Source: Betaproteobacteria bacterium (lineage in GTDB: Bacteria; Pseudomonadota; Gammaproteobacteria; Burkholderiales; Burkholderiaceae). Taken from it: a stretch of DNA of 35,467 nucleotides. The stretch covers positions 1 through 35,467 of the forward strand of contig CANCIL010000011.1 of the NCBI GenBank assembly GCA_947378095.1, given 5' to 3'. A program made the position numbers and the translations under genes. Below are positions 18,489 to 25,857 of the stretch, piece after piece. The stretch's first letter is position 1. Every line of letters starts with the position of its first letter. The notes under the pieces are model-generated. The model had not been told where the DNA came from. It did not search any database and saw nothing but the letters and a program-made list of their open reading frames with translations.

Positions 18489-19699
18489 TGGCCGTCCATC
18501 GCACTAAGACTTCCCAACGCGCCTCTCCTGAGGCAGAGCGTCTGGTTGCCGATGCCATCTCTTTGGCCGCCTCTGGAAGTCAGGTAGAGGATCGCTTCTG
18601 GGAAGAGCGCTTAAATGTGCGCTTGATGCGTTTGCTCAAAAGTCAAAATCAAAATGTAATTGATGCTGCTTTAGATCAAACTTTTCGCATCAATACAGTT
18701 GCCTTTGAAGTATTAGCTGATACCGCCGAAACTCTAGCTGAATCACTCAAGATGGAACACGAGGGGCAGGAGTGGGATGTCTTATTGCTAGCCTTACCAA
18801 TCGTGGCGCACACTCGTTATCAAATTCCTTCGGGTCCTTTGCCTGCGCCGATGATTGAAGCAACAGCGCAAGCCTTAAATGCTGCAATCGCAGCAACCGA
18901 CACGCGCTTAGCGATTGTTCCTTGGCTCTACAGTATCGATCAGATGCCCCATTCACATTGCCAAACACGAGTACTTATTGAAGCATTGGCTACGGCTGCT
19001 ATCTCTTCAAAAGAGGTGAAGTTAGAGCTTCGTGATATGTCGGAGACAATTGCTGTGTTGGCTGATCCCCGTTTCATCATTGCTGCTTTATGTGCTCCCA
19101 CAGGCTCCCCATTATTTCGTTGGCAAGCAGAGCCTCCTACGCGACAGGAGCGAGGGGTTAGTTTGATTGGTTGGCAAAATGCAATGCATGACCCAATCGC
19201 TTCTTTGCTACCGGGTTGTGAATTTGAATTATTACTGCCTGAAGCCTATTTCACTAATTGCCGCTTGGCCGATAAACACGTCCGCCCATTAAGCATTCGG
19301 GCTGCAGTGAACTATATGGAAAGCACCTTAGGCATCTTGCCCGCGGGACTGTCTTGTGTTGTGGGCGCCTTTGGTGAAGAGCAGGCAGATGAATACCGTA
19401 TTTCGTTTAGTGCTAAGGGATCTTCTGAGGTGATGTATGGGGTGATTTGGCCTCTGTACGATCGGGAGAGTGTTGCCAATGATGCTTTAAATGATTTATC
19501 GGATGATGAGAGTCCGATGAAAAAGATTTGTGATGCCTTGCACGACGCTGGAGTAGAGGATGTCTTTCGACATGCCATGCTTTTTGATCCAGAGTTGTGT
19601 GACGACTGTGGAGCGCCATTATTTCCGGATCGATCAGGTGAGGCCGTTCATGCGGAGATGCCGGAAGATGCTCCTACTCAGCAGCCACTCTTTCACTGA
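18488..19699 (+). CDS. DUF2863 family protein
   Basis: Uncharacterised cytoplasmic protein of 403 aa, of a family I recognise from Burkholderiales (start ...PEAERLVADAISLAASGSQVEDRFWE). No signal peptide or membrane helix. It is Ala-rich in the first third and has IVAHTRYQIPSGPLP, FRWQAEPP and a C-terminal region with one CxxC pair (ELCDDCGAPLFPD). The last residues QQPLFH resemble a beta-clamp-binding pentapeptide (QxxLF). Coupled by TAATG to yaaA, and followed by a terminator, so the two form a short operon. A link to oxidative stress is suggested only by that pairing. Confidence 0.82.
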   Translation: MAVHRTKTSQRASPEAERLVADAISLAASGSQVEDRFWEERLNVRLMRLLKSQNQNVIDAALDQTFRINTVAFEVLADTAETLAESLKMEHEGQEWDVLLLALPIVAHTRYQIPSGPLPAPMIEATAQALNAAIAATDTRLAIVPWLYSIDQMPHSHCQTRVLIEALATAAISSKEVKLELRDMSETIAVLADPRFIIAALCAPTGSPLFRWQAEPPTRQERGVSLIGWQNAMHDPIASLLPGCEFELLLPEAYFTNCRLADKHVRPLSIRAAVNYMESTLGILPAGLSCVVGAFGEEQADEYRISFSAKGSSEVMYGVIWPLYDRESVANDALNDLSDDESPMKKICDALHDAGVEDVFRHAMLFDPELCDDCGAPLFPDRSGEAVHAEMPEDAPTQQPLFH

Positions 19700-19742
19700 G
19701 TCTGATTACTGTAATGAAAAGTACAGAAGAAATAATGAAGAA

Positions 19743-19774
19743 ATAAAAAAGCCGAGTAACCCTCGGCTTTTTTA
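19743..19774. terminator. Bidirectional rho-independent terminator between the DUF2863 gene and the MliC-like gene
   Basis: GCCGAG (19751-19756) pairs with CTCGGC (19762-19767) around a 5-base loop. A-run on the left and T-run on the right extend the stem and serve either strand. It closes the yaaA operon (plus) and the mdh-mliC-like operon (minus). Confidence 0.92.
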
Positions 19775-19804
19775 TTGATTATTACAACAGCAATCTAAGG
19801 CAAA

Positions 19805-20176
19805 TTAGTTCGGAACAAAAGGTTCTGCACCTGCAAATAAGTAAGGCAATTTACCAGACTTCATTTCTGCTGTTTGACAGAAATCAGCCAAGCGTATGCC
19901 CGCCTTGATATTAAAGAGCATCGCTTTGTTGCCTAAGACTACTAGATCATGACCAGAGTTGGTGTTTTTGTAGCGCAAGCTACCTGGTAGAGAGGTTTGG
20001 CGATCCAAATCGTAAGACTTGGATTCCCAAACAATACGAATCTTCTCGGTCGTGCCTGCAGTTTTGAACTGTTTACTTTCGCTACAGGTCCAAACAACTT
20101 CTTCATTTGCACTCACGTTTGCAGTAAAGCTCAGGCCTGCAAGCGCAACGCTCATGGCAAGAAGGGTTTTTTTCAT
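19805..20176 (-). CDS. Small secreted protein resembling MliC/PliC lysozyme inhibitors
   Basis: Periplasmic protein of 123 aa with signal peptide (residues 1-23, cleavage after VSA, no lipobox Cys). The mature part has exactly two cysteines (31 and 100). Its layout matches the MliC fold: VVWTCSESK at the start, IRIVWESKSYDLDR, then SLPGSLRYKNTNSGHDLVVLGNKAMLF, corresponding to the MliC loop with the conserved Ser and Lys that enter the C-type lysozyme active site. The sequence similarity is by eye and modest. The start has AAGGAAT 8 bases upstream. It lies 11 bases after the mdh stop and is followed by a terminator, so it is probably co-transcribed with mdh. An alternative is an uncharacterised secreted beta-barrel. 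Confidence 0.7.
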   Translation of the reverse strand: MKKTLLAMSVALAGLSFTANVSANEEVVWTCSESKQFKTAGTTEKIRIVWESKSYDLDRQTSLPGSLRYKNTNSGHDLVVLGNKAMLFNIKAGIRLADFCQTAEMKSGKLPYLFAGAEPFVPN

Positions 20177-20187
20177 GTGGATATTCC

Positions 20188-21177
20188 TTATGAGAGCAAG
20201 TGCTTAACACCAGCTTGCTCTTCGAGTAATTCATTCAAAGTGTGATTCATGCGCTCACGTGAAAACTCATCGATCTCTAAACCTTCGATCATTTTGTATT
20301 CGCCGTTTTCGCACACTACAGGGAAGCCATAAATCACTTCTGCAGGAATGCCATATTCACCCTTAGAAGGGATGCCCATAGTGACCCATTTGCCATTCGT
20401 GCCGAGTACCCAGTCATGGATATGATCGATAGCAGCATTGGCTGCAGATGCAGCAGAAGAGAGACCACGCGCATCAATAATGGCTGCACCACGCTTACCA
20501 ACGGTTGGAATGAACACATCTTTATTCCAAGCATCATCGTTGATGGCATCTTTTACAGACTTGCCGTCGATCGTAGCGAAGCGGTGATCTGGATACATAG
20601 TAGGGCTATGGTTACCCCAAACAACCAATTTCTCAATGTCAGCAACTGGCTTATTCAATTTCTTAGCCAACTGTGAAAGAGCGCGATTGTGATCTAGGCG
20701 CAACATCGCTGTGAAGTTTTTCGCAGGAATATCTGGAGCGGATTTCATGGCGATGTAAGCATTCGTATTTGCTGGGTTACCAACAACCAATACTTTGACT
20801 GTTTTCTTCGCAACGGCATTCAATGCTTTGCCTTGCGCTGTGAAAATTTGTGCATTAGCGGAAAGCAAATCTTTGCGCTCCATACCAGGACCACGTGGGC
20901 GAGCACCTACCAAAAGGGCAACATCAATGTCTTTAAAGGCTGTCATTGGGTCAGAATGGGCACTCATTCCGGCTAGGAGTGGGAATGCGCAATCTTCTAA
21001 TTCCATCATCACGCCAGCCAAGGCTTTTTGGGCTTTTTCGTCAGGAATTTCAAGCAACTGGAGAATGACGGGCTGATCTTTGCCCAAAAGGTCGCCATTG
21101 GCGATGCGGAATAAGAGTGAATATCCGATTTGACCGGCTGCACCGGTTACAGCGACACGCATTGGGGCTTTTGCCAT
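20188..21177 (-). CDS. mdh: Malate dehydrogenase
   Basis: Oxidises malate to oxaloacetate with NAD+ in the TCA cycle. The protein is 329 aa, of the ~325-330 aa type with the long N-terminal Rossmann motif [17 protein letters not shown]. Other signatures: [20 protein letters not shown] (catalytic-loop arginines), [27 protein letters not shown] (catalytic His), and [14 protein letters not shown] lies 9 bases before the ATG. It is divergent from the GntR regulator, with overlapping promoters (separate entries), and followed by the small MliC-like gene. Confidence 0.97.
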   Translation of the reverse strand: MAKAPMRVAVTGAAGQIGYSLLFRIANGDLLGKDQPVILQLLEIPDEKAQKALAGVMMELEDCAFPLLAGMSAHSDPMTAFKDIDVALLVGARPRGPGMERKDLLSANAQIFTAQGKALNAVAKKTVKVLVVGNPANTNAYIAMKSAPDIPAKNFTAMLRLDHNRALSQLAKKLNKPVADIEKLVVWGNHSPTMYPDHRFATIDGKSVKDAINDDAWNKDVFIPTVGKRGAAIIDARGLSSAASAANAAIDHIHDWVLGTNGKWVTMGIPSKGEYGIPAEVIYGFPVVCENGEYKMIEGLEIDEFSRERMNHTLNELLEEQAGVKHLLS

Positions 21178-21229
21178 TACTAATAACTCCAGAAGGTTAA
21201 TTAAGGAAAACTTTTCTATTATCCATTCA

Positions 21230-21259
21230 AGTGTATGGACTTTCCATTTACACTGTCAA
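21230..21259 (-). promoter_or_regulatory. mdh promoter
   Basis: Minus-strand TTGACA (plus 21254-21259, perfect -35) and TACACT (plus 21230-21235, 4 of 6 for -10) with an 18-base spacer, about 55 bases upstream of the mdh ATG. Its -35 box sits inside the spacer of the divergent gntR promoter, so the two polymerase sites overlap. The gntR palindrome starts 4 bases upstream of this -35. Confidence 0.6.
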
Positions 21260-21277
21260 TGGTGTCTTATATAAGAC
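21247..21277 (+). promoter_or_regulatory. gntR promoter with 14-bp perfect palindrome over the -10 box
   Basis: TTTACA (21247-21252, 5 of 6), 17-base spacer, TATAAG (21270-21275, 5 of 6). The palindrome GTCTTATATAAGAC (21264-21277) covers the -10 box. HutC-subfamily GntR proteins typically bind short AT-centred palindromes, so this is a likely autorepression operator. It also abuts the divergent mdh -35 box. I found no second copy by eye upstream of sdhC or gltA. Confidence 0.65.
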
Positions 21278-21325
21278 TAGAATTACACTGAATTTTATCC
21301 AATTGATACTTGTGATGGAGTGAAT

Positions 21326-22063
21326 TTGTCCGAAGTAAGTCTGTCCGTAGCTGCATTTAGCCCTCTGTATCAGCAGATTAAGGCGATGATTTTGGCTAGC
21401 CTGCAAGCCTCAGAATGGCTGCCTGGGGCTGCTATTCCCAGTGAAATGGAGCTTGCGGCCCGTTATGCCGTCAGTCAGGGCACGGTTCGTAAGGCGATTG
21501 ACGAGCTGGCTGCCGAAAACCTGCTTGTCAGACGCCAGGGGAAAGGGACCTTTGTTGCCACCCATCAAGAGGATGACTGGCAGTTCCGTTTTTTGCGCTT
21601 AGCCCCTGATTCTGGAGAGAAATTTCATCACACTAACCAGTTTTTAGCCTGTGAACAGACCAAGGCCAGTCCATATATCGCCAGTTTGCTCAAATTAAAG
21701 GCAGGTGACGCTGTTATTCATATTGATCGCATCCAGAGTTTTGCTGGAAAGCCGATTGTTTTTGAAGAAATTTGGCTCCCAAAAGCCCGTTTTAAGGGTC
21801 TCACCCTTGAAACCCTTAATGAATGGCATGGTCCGATGTATGCCTTTTATGAAAGCCAGCACGCTACCCATATGGTACGGGCAGAGGAAAAGATAAAAGC
21901 GGTCGCTGCCGATGAAAGCTTGGCTTCACATCTTCAGCTGGCGCTGGGCTCCCCATTGCTTTCAGTAGAGCGGGTCGCATTTACCTACGGGAATAAACCA
22001 GTAGAAATTCGTCACGCCCGGTATGACACTTCACATCAGCATTATGAAAATAAATTGAACTGA
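21326..22063 (+). CDS. GntR family transcriptional regulator, HutC/UTRA subfamily
   Basis: DNA-binding regulator with an N-terminal winged helix (PLYQQIKAMI, then SEMELAARYAVSQGTVRKAIDELAAENLLVRRQGKGTFVA, about residues 14-75) and a C-terminal UTRA effector domain (about 95-240, with IHIDRIQSFAGKPIVFEEIWLP and LLSVERVAFTYGNKPVEIRHARY). Two starts are possible. GTG at 21320 overlaps the only ribosome-binding sequence GGAG (21317-21320). TTG at 21326 has 5-base spacing to it and is preferred here, giving 245 aa. Position between mdh and sdhC suggests control of TCA genes. The effector is unknown. Confidence 0.88.
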   Translation: MSEVSLSVAAFSPLYQQIKAMILASLQASEWLPGAAIPSEMELAARYAVSQGTVRKAIDELAAENLLVRRQGKGTFVATHQEDDWQFRFLRLAPDSGEKFHHTNQFLACEQTKASPYIASLLKLKAGDAVIHIDRIQSFAGKPIVFEEIWLPKARFKGLTLETLNEWHGPMYAFYESQHATHMVRAEEKIKAVAADESLASHLQLALGSPLLSVERVAFTYGNKPVEIRHARYDTSHQHYENKLN

Positions 22064-22138
22064 ACTTATCGGTAAAAACCATTATTTAAACCCCTTTAAA
22101 TCCATAAAATCCCCACCATCCCCAAGGTTTCCAATAGA

Positions 22139-22156
22139 ATATGTTGCGTTACAACA
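22139..22156. promoter_or_regulatory. Degenerate PhaR-like inverted repeat upstream of sdhC
   Basis: ATATGTTGCGTTACAACA contains TGTTG (22142-22146) and CAACA (22152-22156) as inverted arms around 5 bases. It matches the core of the phaP operator at 16 of 18 positions. It lies about 40 bases before the sdhC ATG, in the 132-base gap after gntR. Function is inferred only from this resemblance. Confidence 0.4.
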
Positions 22157-22195
22157 AAAATACACTGAACCTCCACCTAAAGATTGAGATTGAAC

Positions 22196-22615
22196 ATGGT
22201 TGATGCACAGCAAGATGTAAAAAAAGATAGACCTGTATACCGAAATATTGGTCTAGCGCAGTTGATTAAGTACCGCCTTCCATGGGCAGGAAAAGTATCC
22301 ATCCTCCACCGCATTAGCGGAGCAGCATTGTTCCTCTTGCTGCCTTTTATTTTGTATCTTTTCGATCAGAGTCTTGCCTCTGAAATGAGCTATCAAAAGT
22401 TTCAAGCATTCACCAGCAATATCTTGGTAAAGATCATTTGCCTGGGATTGATCTGGTCTTTCTTGCACCACTTCTGTGCCGGCATCCGCTACCTCTTGCT
22501 TGATTTAGAAATCGGCGTAGACAAGTCAGATTCAAATCGTTCAGCCATTTTTGTGCTGTTCTTAGGCTTGGCATTGACTGCAGTAGTTGGCCTCAAATTA
22601 TTCGGCTTGTATTAA
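22196..22615 (+). CDS. sdhC: Succinate dehydrogenase cytochrome b556 subunit
   Basis: Membrane anchor of complex II that binds heme b and ubiquinone. ATG at 22196 gives 139 aa. The open frame begins 4 codons earlier at a TTG without support. Three transmembrane helices. SILHRISG carries the Ser/Arg quinone-site pair near helix I. HHFCAGIRYLLLD in helix II contains the probable heme-ligand His and the family motif. First gene of sdhCDABE; the leader holds a degenerate palindrome. The ribosome-binding site is weak. Confidence 0.95.
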   Translation: MVDAQQDVKKDRPVYRNIGLAQLIKYRLPWAGKVSILHRISGAALFLLLPFILYLFDQSLASEMSYQKFQAFTSNILVKIICLGLIWSFLHHFCAGIRYLLLDLEIGVDKSDSNRSAIFVLFLGLALTAVVGLKLFGLY

Positions 22616-22639
22616 GCGCTCATCATTTAAGGAAATTTC

Positions 22640-23005
22640 ATGCCTATTTATCAGATTGGACCAAAGCGCTTAGTAGTAGGTGCTCATTACGGCCTTAAAG
22701 AATGGATTATTCAACGTGTCACCGCTATTGTGATGGTGGTGTTTACGGTTGTACTGTTAGTGGACTATTGCATTACCGGTAGCGCAACGTATGAGGGTTG
22801 GGCTGGATTGTTTAGCAATCAGTTCATGAAGCTCTTGACGCTTTTAGCATTTTTCAGTTTGTTCTATCACGCTTGGATTGGTGTGCGTGACATCTGGATG
22901 GATTACATCAAGCCAGTCAGCATTCGACTGACACTACAAGTGTTAACAGTTTTGTATCTCGTAGCATGTGCGGCCTATGCCGTCCAAATTTTGTGGAAAG
23001 TGTAA
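22640..23005 (+). CDS. sdhD: Succinate dehydrogenase hydrophobic membrane anchor subunit
   Basis: Second membrane anchor of complex II, 121 aa with three transmembrane helices. YHAWIGVRDIWMDYIKP in helix II carries the heme-ligand His and the Asp-Tyr pair of the quinone site. AAGGAAAT lies just before the ATG. Sits 24 bases after sdhC, with the sdhA start 4 bases after its stop. Confidence 0.95.
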   Translation: MPIYQIGPKRLVVGAHYGLKEWIIQRVTAIVMVVFTVVLLVDYCITGSATYEGWAGLFSNQFMKLLTLLAFFSLFYHAWIGVRDIWMDYIKPVSIRLTLQVLTVLYLVACAAYAVQILWKV

Positions 23006-23009
23006 TTCA

Positions 23010-24788
23010 ATGACTGCAATTAAAAAATCATTGCCACGCCGCCGTTTTGACGCGGTGATTGTTGGAGCGGGCGGTTCAGGTATGCGCGCTTCATTGCAAT
23101 TAGCTGAAGCTGGCTTAAATGTTGCTGTACTAACTAAAGTATTTCCAACGCGCTCCCATACAGTGGCAGCACAAGGTGGTATTGGTGCATCCCTGGGTAA
23201 TATGAGTGAGGACAATTGGCACTATCACTTTTATGACACCATTAAAGGATCTGACTGGTTAGGCGACCAAGATGTAATCGAGTTTATGTGTCGTGAAGCT
23301 CCAAAAGTCGTTTACGAGTTAGAGCACTTTGGTATGCCGTTTGACCGCAATCCAGATGGCACTATTTATCAGCGCCCATTCGGTGGTCACACTGCGAACT
23401 ATGGTGAAAAACCAGTGCAACGCGCTTGTGCTGCTGCTGACCGAACTGGTCACGCAATGCTGCACACTTTGTATCAACGCAATGTCCGTGCAAAAACCAA
23501 TTTCTTCGTAGAGTGGTTAGCGCTTGATTTGATTCGCGATGATGAGGGCGATGTGGTGGGTGTGACTGCTCTCGAAATGGAAACAGGCCAGGTATATATC
23601 TTGGAAGCCAAGATTGTGATGATGGCCACTGGCGGCGCTGGCCGTATTTGGGATGCATCCACTAACGCATTTATTAATACTGGCGACGGTATGGGCCTCG
23701 CAGCCCGCGCAGGCATTCCACTGGAAGATATGGAATTTTGGCAATTCCACCCAACTGGCGTAGCTGGTGCTGGTGTGTTGTTGACTGAAGGTTGCCGTGG
23801 CGAAGGCGGTATCTTGCGTAATAAAGATGGCGAGCGTTTTATGGAACGTTATGCGCCAACTTACAAGGATTTAGCTCCACGCGATTTCGTATCCCGCTGC
23901 ATGGATCAAGAGATCAAAGAAGGGCGCGGTTGCGGCCCTAACGGCGATTATGTGGTGCTGGATTTGACCCACATTGGCGCTGAGACCATCATGAAGCGTT
24001 TACCTTCTGTGTATGAAATTGGTATCAACTTTGCTAACGTTGACGTTACTAAGGAACCAATTCCCGTTGTGCCAACGATTCACTATCAGATGGGCGGTAT
24101 TCCAACGAATATCAATGGTCAAGTAGTAGTGCCGGGTAATGGCAAGCACAATGAAATTGTGAATGGCTTGTATGCAATCGGTGAGTGTTCATGTGTTTCT
24201 GTACACGGTGCAAATCGCTTGGGCACGAACTCATTACTTGACCTATTGGTATTCGGCCGTGCAGCCGGAAATCATATTGTTGCTTTGAACTTGAAAGATC
24301 GTGAATTCAAACCATTGCCTGCAAATGCTGGTGAACAGACATTAGCTCGCATTGCAGCCTTGGATAACTCTACTTCTGGTGAGTACGCGCAAGATGTGGC
24401 AAATGATATTCGCAAGACGATGCAGAAATACGCTGGTGTTTTCCGCAATCAAGAGTTGATGGATGAAGGTGTTCGTCAAATGGCTAAATTGACTGAGCGT
24501 GCTAAGCACTTATGGGTCAAGGATAAATCAGAGATTTTCAATACAGCGCGTATTGAAGCTTTGGAAGTGGCCAACTTAGTCGAGACTGCAAATGCTACGA
24601 TGATTTCTGCGGCTGCTCGCAAAGAGAGTCGGGGCGCGCACTCTCATGATGACCATCAAGAGCGCGATGATGAAAACTGGATGAAGCATACCCTTTGGTA
24701 TAGCGAAGGCAATCGACTGACTTATAAGCCAGTGGTATTGCAGCCGTTGACTGTTGAGTCCTTCCCACCAAAAGAACGTACTTTCTAA
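23010..24788 (+). CDS. sdhA: Succinate dehydrogenase flavoprotein subunit
   Basis: Catalytic subunit of complex II: oxidises succinate to fumarate with covalently bound FAD. An upstream in-frame ATG at 22968 overlaps sdhD; ATG at 23010 is chosen because MTAIKKSLPRRRFDAVIVGAG is the family N terminus and gives 592 aa. Motifs: GAGGSGMRA (dinucleotide fold), RSHTVAAQGGIGAS (His forming the FAD link), FHPTGVAGAG, the active-site Arg region RDFVSRCMDQE, HYQMGG, and GANRLGTNSLLDLLVFGR. The C terminus contains a His/Asp-rich stretch (SRGAHSHDDHQERDDENWMKHTL) typical of the subunit. Confidence 0.97.
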   Translation: MTAIKKSLPRRRFDAVIVGAGGSGMRASLQLAEAGLNVAVLTKVFPTRSHTVAAQGGIGASLGNMSEDNWHYHFYDTIKGSDWLGDQDVIEFMCREAPKVVYELEHFGMPFDRNPDGTIYQRPFGGHTANYGEKPVQRACAAADRTGHAMLHTLYQRNVRAKTNFFVEWLALDLIRDDEGDVVGVTALEMETGQVYILEAKIVMMATGGAGRIWDASTNAFINTGDGMGLAARAGIPLEDMEFWQFHPTGVAGAGVLLTEGCRGEGGILRNKDGERFMERYAPTYKDLAPRDFVSRCMDQEIKEGRGCGPNGDYVVLDLTHIGAETIMKRLPSVYEIGINFANVDVTKEPIPVVPTIHYQMGGIPTNINGQVVVPGNGKHNEIVNGLYAIGECSCVSVHGANRLGTNSLLDLLVFGRAAGNHIVALNLKDREFKPLPANAGEQTLARIAALDNSTSGEYAQDVANDIRKTMQKYAGVFRNQELMDEGVRQMAKLTERAKHLWVKDKSEIFNTARIEALEVANLVETANATMISAAARKESRGAHSHDDHQERDDENWMKHTLWYSEGNRLTYKPVVLQPLTVESFPPKERTF

Positions 24789-24804
24789 TCAAGAGAGATA
24801 GAAG

Positions 24805-25509
24805 ATGAGTGATATCCGTATATTTGAAATTTACCGCTACGATCCAGATGTCGATGCAGCTCCACGTATGCAACGCTATGAGTTAGAGCTTACTGGTGAG
24901 CGGATGCTGTTAGATGCGCTGATTTCTTTGAAGAAACAAGACGAATCTATTTCTTATCGTCGTTCATGCCGTGAAGGTGTGTGCGGTTCAGATGCCATGA
25001 ACATCAACGGTAAAAATGGCTTGGCTTGCTTAACCAATATGTTGACGTTGCCAAAGGTCATCACATTGCGTCCATTGCCTGGCTTGCCAGTAGTGCGCGA
25101 TTTGATCGTCGACATGACTTTGTTCTTCAAACAATATCTGTCTATCAAACCTTACTTGGTAAACGACAATCCACCTCCAGAAAAAGAGCGCCTCCAGAGC
25201 CCTGAAGAGCGTGAAGAGCTCAATGGTTTGTATGAGTGCATCTTGTGTGCTTCATGCTCAACCTCATGCCCATCTTTCTGGTGGAATCCAGATAAGTTTG
25301 TTGGCCCAGCTGGTTTATTGCAAGCCTATCGTTTTATCGCCGATAGTCGTGATGAAGAAACTAGCCAGCGCTTGGATAACCTAGAAGACCCTTACCGTTT
25401 GTTCCGTTGCCATACCATTATGAATTGCGTGGATGTATGTCCTAAGCACTTGAACCCAACGAAGGCAATTGGCAAGATTAAGGAGTTGATGGTTCGCAGG
25501 GCAGTATGA
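24805..25509 (+). CDS. sdhB: Succinate dehydrogenase iron-sulfur subunit
   Basis: Carries electrons from SdhA to the quinone site. The protein is 234 aa. N-terminal ferredoxin domain with SCREGVCGSDAMNINGKNGLAC ligating [2Fe-2S]. The C-terminal domain has CILCASCSTSCPSFWW and CHTIMNCVDVCPKHLNP for [4Fe-4S] and [3Fe-4S]. The stop overlaps the sdhE start by 4 bases (ATGA), coupling the assembly factor to it. Confidence 0.97.
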   Translation: MSDIRIFEIYRYDPDVDAAPRMQRYELELTGERMLLDALISLKKQDESISYRRSCREGVCGSDAMNINGKNGLACLTNMLTLPKVITLRPLPGLPVVRDLIVDMTLFFKQYLSIKPYLVNDNPPPEKERLQSPEEREELNGLYECILCASCSTSCPSFWWNPDKFVGPAGLLQAYRFIADSRDEETSQRLDNLEDPYRLFRCHTIMNCVDVCPKHLNPTKAIGKIKELMVRRAV

Positions 25510-25775
25510 CCCTCGGTAATGCGGAGTTATATCGTTTAAAGAGTGATGCCCGCAGGGGCTTGCTAGAGAACGATTTAATTCTGCAACGCTTTTTTGAGCG
25601 CTATGGCACTCAGTTAAGCGTGGAGGACGGCAGAGTTTTAAGTCTTTTGTTGGCTTTAGATGACAATGATCTGATGGATTTATTGATTGGACGTAAAGAT
25701 TCTGTAGCAACATTGGAAGAGGAGATGCGGTCAGACTCCTTTAAGGCAATATTAGAAAAGCTGAGAGAGAAGTAA
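25506..25775 (+). CDS. sdhE: Succinate dehydrogenase assembly factor (FAD flavinylation)
   Basis: Promotes covalent FAD attachment to SdhA. The protein is 89 aa, family length, five-helix fold. Carries the RGxxE motif (residues 17-21 in RRGLLENDLIL) needed for SdhA contact. The position directly after sdhB with an ATGA overlap is the usual one. Confidence 0.94.
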   Translation: MTLGNAELYRLKSDARRGLLENDLILQRFFERYGTQLSVEDGRVLSLLLALDDNDLMDLLIGRKDSVATLEEEMRSDSFKAILEKLREK

Positions 25776-25857
25776 TTCAGCAAGTTGGTGCAGTTAAAGT
25801 GTAGGCGTGTGATCGAATAGTGTATTAATCATAATTTTGAATGACTAAGGATTAGAA

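Noticed and set aside
22085..22100. TTTAAACCCCTTTAAA, both a direct and inverted repeat after gntR
   Set aside because: Only 6-base AT-rich arms with no T-run after the stem, so not a credible terminator. No known operator pattern recognised.
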